A stretch of DNA of 64,000 bases from Flavobacterium sp. CF136 (GCF_000282055.1 NZ_AKJZ01000009.1:1-64000), one strand, 5' to 3'. Positions 16,342 to 25,092 are shown, counted from the first letter of the stretch. Notes: a model not told the origin generated them from the sequence alone. Translations and numbers: made by a program.

Positions 16342-16650
16342 TTAATTTAAAGCTCTAAAGTGTCCATTGTCTTTGTGATACCACTTCTTTTTTCCTGAGT
16401 CAGTTTCAATCATGAATCTGTAGTTGTCAGTGTTTATAACCTCATATTTTTTTTCCTTTGTCAGGTGAATTGTGCTAGCTGAATGGACAAAAACACATTT
16501 TACAAAATCCCCAATTTCAACCTCTTCTAAATCTTTTAACTTTTGTTTTGGTTCAACTACTTCTTTAATATTCAAAGATTCTAATCTAACCTGATCGTGA
16601 TATGCTTCCACGATATCTAAAGCTTTCAAATAAACTTCTCTTGTAATCAT
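16342..16650 (-). CDS. Hypothetical phage protein with SH3/KOW-like segment
   Basis: A 102-aa protein from the ATG at 16650. The frame stays open to 16800, but that extension crosses the palindromic operator and the terminase promoter, so the shorter start is preferred. Residues 45-95 (EIGDFVKCVFVHSAS, LTKEKKYEVINTD, FMIETDSGKKKWY) look like a small SH3-like beta barrel common in phage proteins. It is divergent from the terminase operon; the intervening palindrome may control both. Confidence 0.65.
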   Translation of the reverse strand: MITREVYLKALDIVEAYHDQVRLESLNIKEVVEPKQKLKDLEEVEIGDFVKCVFVHSASTIHLTKEKKYEVINTDNYRFMIETDSGKKKWYHKDNGHFRALN

Positions 16651-16699
16651 AATTTTAAATTTAATAATTAATAATCGTTTCAATTCTACCATGTAAATG

Positions 16700-16721
16700 T
16701 ACGATACTTTTTGGTATCGTA
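16700..16721. promoter_or_regulatory. Palindromic operator candidate between divergent genes
   Basis: TACGATAC and GTATCGTA are perfect 8-bp inverted arms separated by six nucleotides (TTTTTG). The site is about 50 bp upstream of the leftward SH3-like gene and 29 bp upstream of the -33 box of the terminase promoter. Dimeric HTH repressors bind such sites; the Cro-like protein nearby is a candidate. Confidence 0.6.
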
Positions 16722-16749
16722 ATAAGGTTTTAACAAACTTTAACATATT

Positions 16750-16781
16750 TTGCAACTTAATAGCAATATTTGTTACTTTTG
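16750..16781 (+). promoter_or_regulatory. Promoter of the packaging/head operon
   Basis: TTG at 16750-16752, a 21-bp spacer, then TACTTTTG at 16774-16781 match the Bacteroidota consensus TTG-N19-21-TAnnTTTG. The terminase small subunit ATG follows at 16800. Confidence 0.75.
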
Positions 16782-16799
16782 TTCTTTCAATACTCCACA

Positions 16800-17417
16800 A
16801 TGAAAATAAATAATCTCACTTTAAAACAAGAAGCATTCTGCCAAGCTTATATTCGTTTGGGAGACAAGTCAGCTGCGTATCGTGAGGCTTATTCTTGTTC
16901 TAAAATGAAGTCTGAAACAGTTCATGTAAAAGCCAACGAACTATCAAAAGTCGGTAAGGTATCGGTAAGGATAATAGAATTGCAATCTGTTGTTGCTGAT
17001 ATCGCTGATAAAGAATTTAAGATCACTTCTGAGGAGATGCTTCATCATTTAAACATCCTTCGTAAAGCCAGAATCGATGAATACGTAGAGTATTTTGAAT
17101 ATGACTTTCCAATAACTACAACAACCGGATCCGGAAAGAATAAAGTTGTTTCAACCATTATAGAAAAAAGAACTGAGTTAAGATTAAAGACTTTCGATAA
17201 ACTCACTGAAGATCAATTAAAAGCTATTGAAGGAATCAAACAAACGAAATATGGCATTGAAATTAAACTTCACGGAAAAGAATGGTCAATGGAGAAAATC
17301 AATAAGCATATTGGATTTTACGAAAAGGATAATGAACAGAAGAATAAAGTTGAGATTTCAAGCCCGGAAGAGCGTGATGCAAGGATTGCAGCATTGAAAG
17401 CAAAATTAAAAGATTAG
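16800..17417 (+). CDS. Phage terminase small subunit
   Basis: A 205-aa protein beginning MKINNLTLKQEAFCQAYIRLGDKSAAYREAYS when read in pieces: the LTLKQEAFCQAYI and SAAYREAYS blocks are the HTH signature of TerS (Terminase_2 family). It would recognise the phage packaging site and recruit TerL. The ATG at 16800 is preferred to a codon 30 bp earlier inside the promoter. The C-terminal half contains helical oligomerisation segments and a basic tail. TerL follows after three small genes. Confidence 0.9.
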   Translation: MKINNLTLKQEAFCQAYIRLGDKSAAYREAYSCSKMKSETVHVKANELSKVGKVSVRIIELQSVVADIADKEFKITSEEMLHHLNILRKARIDEYVEYFEYDFPITTTTGSGKNKVVSTIIEKRTELRLKTFDKLTEDQLKAIEGIKQTKYGIEIKLHGKEWSMEKINKHIGFYEKDNEQKNKVEISSPEERDARIAALKAKLKD

Positions 17418-17451
17418 TGTTAATATTCTTTTGATTAAAAAATAACATAAT

Positions 17452-17483
17452 TTGTTACTTAATTGTAAAATATGTTAGCTTTG
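17452..17483 (+). promoter_or_regulatory. Promoter upstream of the small exported protein gene
   Basis: TTG at 17452-17454, 21 bp, then TAGCTTTG at 17476-17483 give the same geometry as the terminase promoter. The ATG at 17490 is only 6 bp after the -7 box, so the mRNA is nearly leaderless, or translation of this peptide starts from upstream read-through. Confidence 0.65.
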
Positions 17484-17489
17484 TATTCT

Positions 17490-17639
17490 ATGAAACAAGT
17501 CAGATATCTCTTAATTGCATTCATCGGGATGATGTTTACAACGGTCACGGCAAACACTACTGCCAAGCTGGAGGAAAAGCAAAAAATCGAATCTGTTTCT
17601 TATGAAACTGGATTTGAAATTAAACAACCAACATCATGA
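17490..17639 (+). CDS. Tiny exported protein between terminase genes
   Basis: A 49-aa product: MKQVRYLLIAFIGMMFTTVTA is a good signal peptide (basic start, hydrophobic core, small residues near the cleavage site), followed by about 28 mature residues. Its TGA overlaps the next ATG (ATGA at 17636-17639), which supports translation. A secreted peptide between TerS and TerL is unusual; its role is unknown. Confidence 0.6.
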   Translation: MKQVRYLLIAFIGMMFTTVTANTTAKLEEKQKIESVSYETGFEIKQPTS

Positions 17640-18016
17640 TAGAAATTGTAAACGGAAGAGTATTTGTCGAAGGAAAAGAAACTGTTGATACTAATTTGAT
17701 AGGATACGCCGTGTTGGATGTAGCTGAAAACTCGGTTATTAAAAGTGATTCTCCAAAAAAGATTGTAAATCCTAAGATAAATACAAAAGTAGTTCATTCT
17801 AAAACCAAAGATGCATTTAATGTAATTGGTACAAGCTTAGGGAATAAATATAAGATTGCTAGAATCCCTTATATCGATATTGGCCCAGAAAAAAAAGAGG
17901 CTCTAAATCATGCATTATTTATATCAATGTGTTTTAATAACTCAGACTCTTTAATGGATTTTTTAAACAAGTCTACAAATGATAATAGTCTACAGGAATT
18001 TATAACTACAAAATAA
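17636..18016 (+). CDS. Hypothetical phage protein
   Basis: A 126-aa soluble protein with no recognised domain, translationally coupled to the tiny exported protein by an ATGA overlap and 7 bp before the next gene. It lies in the packaging module between TerS and TerL. Confidence 0.6.
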   Translation: MIEIVNGRVFVEGKETVDTNLIGYAVLDVAENSVIKSDSPKKIVNPKINTKVVHSKTKDAFNVIGTSLGNKYKIARIPYIDIGPEKKEALNHALFISMCFNNSDSLMDFLNKSTNDNSLQEFITTK

Positions 18017-18023
18017 TTAAAAG

Positions 18024-18272
18024 ATGAATGCAATACCCTTTAAAGAATCAACAATAGAATTAGGTAAACCGGTATCAATGACAGATGAAGAATGCTCCGG
18101 ACTTCACGTTTATCAAAATCCAGACGGGACATGTATCTCATGTTGGACCACATCTTTTTGGGAGCGTCTAAAGTTTTTATTTCATGGTAAAATATGGTTA
18201 GGAGTTTTATCTGGACAAACTCAACCTCCAGTTTGGATTGACTGTACTAAAACCGTTTTCATTAAAAATTAA
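18024..18272 (+). CDS. Hypothetical small phage protein, cysteine-containing
   Basis: An 82-aa protein with the motif CSGLHVYQNPDGTCISCW and a late Cys (WIDCTK), perhaps a metal or disulfide site. Its Trp-rich middle (FWERLKFLFHGKIWLG) is partly hydrophobic. Such a small gene often precedes terL in Bacteroidota phages, but I know no function for it. It is 5 bp before terL. Confidence 0.62.
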   Translation: MNAIPFKESTIELGKPVSMTDEECSGLHVYQNPDGTCISCWTTSFWERLKFLFHGKIWLGVLSGQTQPPVWIDCTKTVFIKN

Positions 18273-18277
18273 ATTGA

Positions 18278-19756
18278 ATGCCAATAACGGATGCCGAAAT
18301 ATTAGAATTAGAATATCTTTTGAAAGAAAGAGATATTGATATTTTAAAAAAAGGGCTCAACAATCCTAAAGATAAAAATGTCAATTATGATTTTTTACAT
18401 TCAGCAATACTTGAACAAAATTATAATGAACGTGGTGAATTAATATCCGGATTCAGAGGCTGTGCATTAGAAGGATCTTCCAGATCTGGCAAAACATGGT
18501 CCGGAGTTGATATAATTATTTGGCTTTGCTTGAACGTTCATCAAAATGATTCTTGCACAATAAATATTTATCGTGAAACATACAACGAGTTTAAAACTAC
18601 TCTTTATGATGATTTCAAAAGACGTTTAGATGATTTTGATTTGCCAAATCCATTTCATAAAGCAAAAGAAATTAAAAGCTTTAGAATAGGTAAAAGCACG
18701 ATTTTCTTTTTGGGTGACGGAAAGCACGGGGGAGGTTGTGATTATGCTTTTTACAATGAGGTAATGTTTTTAAGGCAACATGTTTTTGATCAATCTGAAA
18801 TGCGTTGCCGTAAATTCTGGTGGGCTGATTATAATCCTTCGGTTACTGAGCATTGGTTTTTTGATAGTGTATTATCTAGGCCGGATGTTGGGTTTTTAAG
18901 AACTACATATTTGGATAATATAAAACATATTTCATCAGGAGAAAAAAATAAAATACTATCCTATGAGCCGTGGCTACCTGATTCTTATTTTGTAGAAGAT
19001 TCTGAAATATACTGTTTCAATAGTTCAACGTCTAAAGTTGAAATAGTCAGCAAAACAAATCAGCCACCTCCGCATCCGGAAAATATTCAAAACGGAACCT
19101 CTGATGAATTTATGTGGAAGGTTTACGGACTTGGATTAAGAGGTGCAATGAAAGGAGTTATTTTCAATCACGTTACATGGATTGATACATTTCCAGATAT
19201 TGCACACATTTATACTAACGACTTTGGTTTTACAACAGATCCTAATTCATTAAATAGATATGCTGAAGATGAGTTTAATATTTGGATAGAACCTTTGTGT
19301 TATGAGCCAATTGAAACATCTTCTGAATTAGCTGAAGTGTTAATTGCTCATGGTGTTAAAAAAAATACCGATGAATATAGTAATGATGGAGATATAGTTA
19401 TTTGCGATAGTTCTGATAAGTATACCGGCGAAAATAAAGGAACTGTTGAAATGGTTTCAGCATTAAAAAAAGATTTATTCAACGCCTCTAAAGTAAGTAA
19501 AACCAAATCTATTATGTTTTGGCTTAACTCAATGAAAGCAAAGAAAATACACATAGTGAAAAATCACTTATACAAACAGGTTAAAAAAGAAAAGGAAAAT
19601 TACAGAATGAAAGAGGTGAATGGAATTGCAATAAATCAACCAATAGATTCTTTCAATCACATATGGGATTCATCCAGATACGGACATATGGCGCATAACA
19701 CTACGTCAACCACATACAAAATGACAGAAGAACAAAGCAAAAACTTAAACTATTAA
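18278..19756 (+). CDS. Phage terminase large subunit
   Basis: A 492-aa packaging motor. The ATPase domain has Walker A GSSRSGKT at residues 66-73 and a Walker-B-like CDYAFYNEV near residue 155. The C-terminal nuclease domain has acidic residues in YTNDFGF and IVICDSSD. It translocates DNA into the prohead and cuts the concatemer. It lies 5 bp after its upstream neighbour and 6 bp before the portal gene, the standard order. Confidence 0.93.
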   Translation: MPITDAEILELEYLLKERDIDILKKGLNNPKDKNVNYDFLHSAILEQNYNERGELISGFRGCALEGSSRSGKTWSGVDIIIWLCLNVHQNDSCTINIYRETYNEFKTTLYDDFKRRLDDFDLPNPFHKAKEIKSFRIGKSTIFFLGDGKHGGGCDYAFYNEVMFLRQHVFDQSEMRCRKFWWADYNPSVTEHWFFDSVLSRPDVGFLRTTYLDNIKHISSGEKNKILSYEPWLPDSYFVEDSEIYCFNSSTSKVEIVSKTNQPPPHPENIQNGTSDEFMWKVYGLGLRGAMKGVIFNHVTWIDTFPDIAHIYTNDFGFTTDPNSLNRYAEDEFNIWIEPLCYEPIETSSELAEVLIAHGVKKNTDEYSNDGDIVICDSSDKYTGENKGTVEMVSALKKDLFNASKVSKTKSIMFWLNSMKAKKIHIVKNHLYKQVKKEKENYRMKEVNGIAINQPIDSFNHIWDSSRYGHMAHNTTSTTYKMTEEQSKNLNY

Positions 19757-19762
19757 AATATT

Positions 19763-21181
19763 ATGGAAGATATTCTTGAATTACTAAAATCAGATCCTAA
19801 AAAAGCTATCGAAACAATAAGATCTCAAAGCACAAAAAAATCTGATGATATTGATAAATACATCAAAGAATACCGTGATTTTGATAGAAACCAAAGAGAA
19901 GGTCAGCTTGAAAAAATACAAATGGATAAAAATTTAGATGCTGGTAAAGTATCTAAAATGGTTAAAATATACATTAATCATGCTCAAAATATTGTTGAAA
20001 CCTTAGCAGCTTTTGTTATTGGAAAACCTGTTACTTTAATTCCTTCTGAAGATAATAACCTAGCTAAATTAGTAAAACAGATATGGAGGGTAAACAGAAT
20101 AGATTCTAAAATTTTAGATTCAACCATTATAAAATTTTCTCAAACCCAAGTAGCAATGCAATTTTATATTGTAGACGCTGGAGAATCATCTATCTTAAGT
20201 AAAATTCTAGCATTCTTTAGTATCAAAGCAGGTGTGAAAGAGATAAAAGTAAAAGTTCTTGACAATACTAAAGGAACAATGACGCCTTATTTTGACACCA
20301 AAGGAGATATGCTGTTGTTTATGTGGGAGTATAAAATGAAGGAAGGTGATAAGGAAATAAATAATGTGCAGATATGGAATACAGACAATATGTTGCATTT
20401 AAAAGATTTAGTGCCTTTTTCTTATTTACCTCATGGATTCGATAGAATTCCTATTGTATATGATAGCCAAGACGAACCACTTTGGTATACTGTTAAATCG
20501 CCAATTGATAGACACGAAGTTGCTTTATCAAAATTAGGTGATGCAAATGATTATTCTGGGCATCCTATTTTAGTGACTGAAGGTGTGGTTGAAAATATGC
20601 CTTTAAAGAGTGAAAGTGGTAAGCATTTCAATATTCCAATAAAATTAGGTGGTGATGATGGAAAAACAGTAATAAAAGGAAGTGTTAGTTTTCTTGAAGC
20701 AAAAACGGCACCCGAAAGCAATAAACTAGAACTGGATAAACTAGAGGACACTATCGCTTACGGTTCAGGGATACCTAATCTATCGCTTGAAAAATTAAAA
20801 TCACTTGGTAATGTTGCTGAAAAAACAGTAAAACTGATGTTTTTGGCAACTGACATTAAGGCTTCTTTGAAACAATCTTACACTAGAACATTTGTAGAAA
20901 GATGCTTGAATATAATTATTTCAGGTGTTACAAAAACAACGAATACTTCAATGGCTAATGAGGGTAAAGGGCTATATTATGATATTCAATTTAATTCAAT
21001 ATTACCATCTGATATTGCTGAAACAGTTACTTATCTTAAAGATGCTGTAGAGGGTAAATTTGTTAGTCAAAAAACAGCCATAGGACTAATTGATTTGGTA
21101 GATGATCATGATGCTGAGGTACTTCAAATAGAATTAGAAAATAAAATAACAGAAGCTAAACCTCCAATAGTAACAAAATAG
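19763..21181 (+). CDS. Phage portal protein (SPP1 gp6-like)
   Basis: A 472-aa protein with the SPP1-type portal signature in its first third (INHAQNIVETLAAFVIGKPV, then TLIPSEDNN) and a helical clip/wing region. Twelve copies would form the DNA entry ring at a capsid vertex. It directly follows terL and is followed by an intrinsic terminator, so it ends the packaging transcription unit. Confidence 0.88.
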   Translation: MEDILELLKSDPKKAIETIRSQSTKKSDDIDKYIKEYRDFDRNQREGQLEKIQMDKNLDAGKVSKMVKIYINHAQNIVETLAAFVIGKPVTLIPSEDNNLAKLVKQIWRVNRIDSKILDSTIIKFSQTQVAMQFYIVDAGESSILSKILAFFSIKAGVKEIKVKVLDNTKGTMTPYFDTKGDMLLFMWEYKMKEGDKEINNVQIWNTDNMLHLKDLVPFSYLPHGFDRIPIVYDSQDEPLWYTVKSPIDRHEVALSKLGDANDYSGHPILVTEGVVENMPLKSESGKHFNIPIKLGGDDGKTVIKGSVSFLEAKTAPESNKLELDKLEDTIAYGSGIPNLSLEKLKSLGNVAEKTVKLMFLATDIKASLKQSYTRTFVERCLNIIISGVTKTTNTSMANEGKGLYYDIQFNSILPSDIAETVTYLKDAVEGKFVSQKTAIGLIDLVDDHDAEVLQIELENKITEAKPPIVTK

Positions 21182-21203
21182 AGACAAGAAAATCACTAAC
21201 TAG

Positions 21204-21228
21204 CCACTCCTAACCGAGTGGTTTTTTT
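21204..21228 (+). terminator. Intrinsic terminator after the portal gene
   Basis: CCACTC and GAGTGG pair over six base pairs around a 6-nt loop and are followed by seven T. It separates the terminase-portal unit from the capsid unit. Confidence 0.8.
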
Positions 21229-21241
21229 ATGTTTTAATTTC

Positions 21242-21270
21242 TTATTTTTATTTAGTCTAAATAAAAATAA
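21242..21270. promoter_or_regulatory. 14-bp perfect inverted repeat at the capsid-operon promoter
   Basis: TTATTTTTATTTAG, one T, then CTAAATAAAAATAA are perfect inverted arms of 14 bp. The site covers the -33 region and ends exactly 7 nt before the -7 box at 21278. No -33 TTG is present, so an activator or repressor site is likely. The 36.4 kb promoter has the same layout. Confidence 0.65.
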
Positions 21271-21277
21271 TATTTAT

Positions 21278-21285
21278 TACATTTG
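21278..21285 (+). promoter_or_regulatory. -7 element of the capsid/tail operon promoter
   Basis: TACATTTG matches TAnnTTTG, 35 bp upstream of the scaffold gene ATG and just after a terminator. No TTG lies at the usual -33 distance; a palindrome is there instead. Confidence 0.65.
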
Positions 21286-21320
21286 TTATCTAAATAATTA
21301 AGAAACAAATACTCACAACT

Positions 21321-21992
21321 ATGGCAGTAGAAAAACAAAAAGTGATTGCAAGACTTAAGGTGTTATTCCCTAAGGCTAATTTATCACAACAAAGGCTAGA
21401 CGCAATTGCGGATAAACTTGCAAAAAAACCAGCAGATGATGCTGATGATACAGCTATTGATGCAGTGATAAATGATTTCAACGATGTGTTAAGCATAGAA
21501 GAAATTGCAAAAGGGGATGATAGAACTCGCACCCTTGAAGCGGAAAAAAAGAAATCTGAAGAACTAGCAGCAAAGAAAAAACCATCAAAAGAAGAAGAGG
21601 AAGAAGAAGTTATTGAAATTGATAAAGATATTCCAGCTTGGGCTAAAGCTATTTTGGAATCAAACAAAAAACTTACTGCTGACTTAGAATCAATCAAATC
21701 TGGAAATATTACTCAATCTAAAAAAGAAATTGCTCAAAAAACTTTTGAAAGTTCAGAAATCTTAAAAGGATTAAAGCCTGAATTAAAAGACCGCTGGGTA
21801 AACAGAATAGATATTAATTCCGAAACTCCAATCGAGGATCAAATCAAAGAATTAGAATCTGAATATTCCGATTTAGTTCAAGTAACTGCTGATAGTAATG
21901 TTTATGGAGGTCCAGCTGGTGGAGGTAGAGGCGTTGAAAAAATGTCTGCTGATTCAGCTAAATCCATTGTTGAGGGGATATTAAAAAATTAA
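21321..21992 (+). CDS. Probable capsid scaffolding protein
   Basis: A 223-aa, highly charged, helical protein with a Lys/Glu-rich low-complexity middle (KKKPSKEEEEEEVIEID, residues about 88-105) and a Gly-rich turn near the C terminus (GGPAGGGRG). Composition and position between portal and capsid genes fit a scaffold that guides prohead assembly. No protease domain is visible. Confidence 0.68.
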   Translation: MAVEKQKVIARLKVLFPKANLSQQRLDAIADKLAKKPADDADDTAIDAVINDFNDVLSIEEIAKGDDRTRTLEAEKKKSEELAAKKKPSKEEEEEEVIEIDKDIPAWAKAILESNKKLTADLESIKSGNITQSKKEIAQKTFESSEILKGLKPELKDRWVNRIDINSETPIEDQIKELESEYSDLVQVTADSNVYGGPAGGGRGVEKMSADSAKSIVEGILKN

Positions 21993-22012
21993 TTTAATCA
22001 AAATTTAAAAAC

Positions 22013-22402
22013 ATGGATCCAGCTAACTTGAACGGAACAGTTCAGCAAATAATCAATCCTACTGCTGGGATGTGCGTTATTAAAACGACAGCAGATGTCA
22101 GAGCAGGGAAAACACTAGATGTTTCTGGTTATACTCCAACTGATTTGACAATCAAAGAAGGTCATGTAATAATTGAGGAAACATCAACAGGTAATTTAAA
22201 ACCTTTAGATATTTCATCAGGAGTATATGTATCATTGCCAGGAGCTCACACTTATAAAGGTGTGCTTACAGCTGATATTCTAAAAGCAAAACCTATGGCC
22301 GCAATAACAATTGCAGGAGTAGTAAACGATGCTTTAGCACCATACGAAATTGGTTCAACAATCAAAACGGCATTGGGAAATATTAACTTTATAAAAGACT
22401 AA
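22013..22402 (+). CDS. Probable capsid decoration protein
   Basis: A 129-aa beta-rich protein directly upstream of the major capsid gene, the place of gpD-like decoration or head-stabilising proteins. The core alternates short strands (ISSGVYVSLPGAHTYKGVLT). No specific family signature is visible, so the role is inferred from position and size. Gap to the capsid gene is 3 bp. Confidence 0.6.
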   Translation: MDPANLNGTVQQIINPTAGMCVIKTTADVRAGKTLDVSGYTPTDLTIKEGHVIIEETSTGNLKPLDISSGVYVSLPGAHTYKGVLTADILKAKPMAAITIAGVVNDALAPYEIGSTIKTALGNINFIKD

Positions 22403-22405
22403 AAA

Positions 22406-23971
22406 ATGGAAAGTAGTTTATTTATAGAATACGTTGACGGCAATTCTCTTCAAACAGTAGCTGATCAAACATATGCAACAATTAACGGTTCGGAAGCTCC
22501 ATTAAAGTATGCCTATAAAGAAATGTTGTCAATGAGATATGAACCTACACTTGATGTTTCTACATTAAATTCTGACAACGTATTTGTTGCAGCTGATGTG
22601 GTTTCTACAGATGCTAGTTTAGCGTTAAAAACTCGTGATTCTGTTTCTAAAAATGTTGGAACAATTCCTAAAGTGGGTTTAATGTTTGCTTTGAATGAAT
22701 CAACATTCAAAAAAATAATGATTATGAAAGCGCAAGGTTTCAAATCATTGATGGGTCAAATTGTGAATCTTATATTTCAAGATCCTGTTCGTGCAATTGT
22801 AGGTATGATGGAAGTCGCAGAGTTTATGTTTCTTGAGGCATTGTCTTCTGGGGTTACATCTATTTCTGATGCCGATAATCCAGGATTAGCAATTAGATTT
22901 GACTATAAATATCCGGAAAGCAATAAGTTTGGAGTTTCAAAGATTTGGTCAGATCCAACATCAGATCCAATAGCAGATATTGATAATATTTTAGATGCAG
23001 CGTCTGAAAAAGGTGTAACGCCTCAGTTTTTGCACATGGATAAAGCTACTTTTAATTTGTTTAAAAACAATACAAAAGTAAAAGAGTTTTACACTCAATC
23101 CGTGACTCAAATTTTAATTAGTGGAACTCCTTTAGCGGCACCTTCGTTAAGCGCAATTAACACTGCATTAATGGACCAATATGGTTTAACAATTGTTGTA
23201 TATAACAGAAAGGTTAATTTCGAGAAAAACGGAGTGAGAACTTCAAAATCTCCTTGGGAAGCTAACTCAGTTATTTTTACTACAAGTATGAATGTAGGTT
23301 CGTTTGTGTGGTCAGACTTGCCGGAATCTCAGTCTCCAGTTAAACAGGCAACTTATGCAACGGTTGATAGTTGGATTTTAATTTCTAAGTATTCAGAAAC
23401 TAATCCATTTAAAGAGTTTACTACGGCTTCTGGATTTGGTATTCCTGTAATTGAAAATGTTAATTCTATTTTCAAAATGGATACGAATGAAGCTCAAACA
23501 ACAGAAGAACAAACAGAAGATGATGCAACTATTACCATCTACGAAGATTCAACTGTAACGGTAGTTAATTTGGTTAATGCCTTGAATGGTGTTAAATCTA
23601 AACCTGCTGCAACAACTGATATGACGGATGTTCAATTGATTGGGTTAGTAAATGCATTGAGTGATGCAAAAGAAACTGCATTGAAATCTATACTTGCTAT
23701 TCCGATAGTTAGTGCCGGAGCAGATACAACAGCCAACTCAGCAACTAAAGCGTTATTAGGAACTGCAACTGCTGCAACTGGAAAAACTATTGAATCAGTT
23801 CTTTGGACTCAGGTATCTGGACCAAATACAGCTGGATTTAGTGCTGCTACAGCTTTAAGTACAAATGCTACAGGTTTAGTTACTGGTACATATGTGTTTA
23901 AATTGACTGCTACAGATAGTGAAGGAACAATTGCAAGTGATACAATTTCAGTTGTAGCAACAGTAGCATAA
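22406..23971 (+). CDS. Major capsid protein (lambda gpE-like) with C-terminal Ig-like domain
   Basis: A 521-aa protein. Residues 1 to about 370 resemble the phage major capsid protein E family: an N-terminal arm, a DPVRAIVGMMEVAEFMFLEA helix, and the late stretch LTIVVYNRKVNFEKNGVRTS followed by a strand-rich block. From about residue 375 a Glu/Thr linker leads to a PKD/Ig-like domain (SVLWTQVSGPNTAGF, then TGTYVFKLTATDSEG and the final strand). Surface Ig domains on capsids are thought to mediate weak binding to cells or mucus. Next gene starts 1 bp later. Confidence 0.85.
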   Translation: MESSLFIEYVDGNSLQTVADQTYATINGSEAPLKYAYKEMLSMRYEPTLDVSTLNSDNVFVAADVVSTDASLALKTRDSVSKNVGTIPKVGLMFALNESTFKKIMIMKAQGFKSLMGQIVNLIFQDPVRAIVGMMEVAEFMFLEALSSGVTSISDADNPGLAIRFDYKYPESNKFGVSKIWSDPTSDPIADIDNILDAASEKGVTPQFLHMDKATFNLFKNNTKVKEFYTQSVTQILISGTPLAAPSLSAINTALMDQYGLTIVVYNRKVNFEKNGVRTSKSPWEANSVIFTTSMNVGSFVWSDLPESQSPVKQATYATVDSWILISKYSETNPFKEFTTASGFGIPVIENVNSIFKMDTNEAQTTEEQTEDDATITIYEDSTVTVVNLVNALNGVKSKPAATTDMTDVQLIGLVNALSDAKETALKSILAIPIVSAGADTTANSATKALLGTATAATGKTIESVLWTQVSGPNTAGFSAATALSTNATGLVTGTYVFKLTATDSEGTIASDTISVVATVA

Positions 23972-23972
23972 T

Positions 23973-24551
23973 ATGTATAGCCAAGACGCAATAGATGCAT
24001 TAATAACAAGAATAGGTTGGTCTGATATATCATCAGACCTTCCTTTCGATTTATCTGATGAAAACGAAACATCTGATTCGGGAAAAACATTTAGTTTCTA
24101 TCACTATTTAGTTTTGGTAGATAATATTTACGCTTCGGTTCCGGATCCTGAAATGGATGAAGAAGACTTTAATTTATTTCTTTCTGATATCCGTAAACAG
24201 GCTGTTTTGAATGTTTTGACATCTATTTTTGATCAACATGTGGATTATGTTTTAACTCAGGATTATTCTTCAGTTATTGAACAGAGATCGAACATATTTG
24301 ATGATGTTATAGGCTACACAGTTGCTATTAAAATGATTGAATTGTTCATTTCTACAACCAGATCAAACTTCAGTGAGCGAAATGCTAAAATGAGTTATCA
24401 ATCTTTAAAGGTTGAACTTGAAGGAGCGAAAAACGAAAACGGTCATTTCATTGCTAAAGGGATTGTTTACAAACTGGAGAAATCAATTAGAAAGGCAAGG
24501 GAAATTATATTTCCAATTTTGCCAATTGTAACGTCTAAATCTGTTTGGTAA
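23973..24551 (+). CDS. Hypothetical head-tail connector candidate
   Basis: A 192-aa mostly helical protein directly after the capsid gene, where gp6-like adaptor proteins are encoded. The middle helix (IFDDVIGYTVAIKMIELFIS) and overall size are compatible, but no family signature is definite. It is 1 bp after the capsid stop and 1 bp before the next gene. Confidence 0.62.
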   Translation: MYSQDAIDALITRIGWSDISSDLPFDLSDENETSDSGKTFSFYHYLVLVDNIYASVPDPEMDEEDFNLFLSDIRKQAVLNVLTSIFDQHVDYVLTQDYSSVIEQRSNIFDDVIGYTVAIKMIELFISTTRSNFSERNAKMSYQSLKVELEGAKNENGHFIAKGIVYKLEKSIRKAREIIFPILPIVTSKSVW

Positions 24552-24552
24552 A

Positions 24553-25080
24553 ATGAACTATACTATCACAAATCCAAAAGGAATTGATAAAGCAATTCAA
24601 AAAATTCAAACTCATTTGTTTGATAAATTAACCTGGAGTGATGTTAAAGTTTATGGCCGGGTGTTTGAAAACCCATCTAAATCAAAAGGAACTACAATTG
24701 AGGCGTTCAAATCTGGGAAAGACTATAAAGATGTGTTTCTAAATGATAAAAATACCGCAACTATCTTTTTTATTGAGGACAATAAGCATACAACCAGTGA
24801 AGGAATAAGGTTTACAAATAAGGTTAAAGTAGTCTTTATGGTAAATTTAAATAAGGTTTATCCGGACATTGCTCACAGAGCTGATATGGAGGTAGAAATT
24901 GAGGCAGTTGAATTATTAAGAACCCGGGCAAATTTTTCTATGACAGAAATTGAAAAGGGAGTTGCTGAGGTATTCAAAGGATTCAATACTGATGGTATAA
25001 AACTTATCGATATGCAGCCTTATCATGTTTTCTCAGTAAACGGAGATCTTACTTATCAAATAAGTTGTTTAACAAACTAA
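24553..25080 (+). CDS. Hypothetical head closure / tail terminator candidate
   Basis: A 175-aa mixed alpha-beta protein of unknown family, between the connector candidate and the tail tube gene. Tail terminator and head-completion proteins occupy this position in siphoviruses. The order of strands and helices would fit, but this is inferred from synteny. Confidence 0.6.
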   Translation: MNYTITNPKGIDKAIQKIQTHLFDKLTWSDVKVYGRVFENPSKSKGTTIEAFKSGKDYKDVFLNDKNTATIFFIEDNKHTTSEGIRFTNKVKVVFMVNLNKVYPDIAHRADMEVEIEAVELLRTRANFSMTEIEKGVAEVFKGFNTDGIKLIDMQPYHVFSVNGDLTYQISCLTN

Positions 25081-25092
25081 AAAAAATTAATC

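Noticed and set aside
16651..16800. 50-codon N-terminal extension of the leftward SH3-like gene
   Set aside because: The extension covers the palindromic operator and the opposite promoter and has no coding character.
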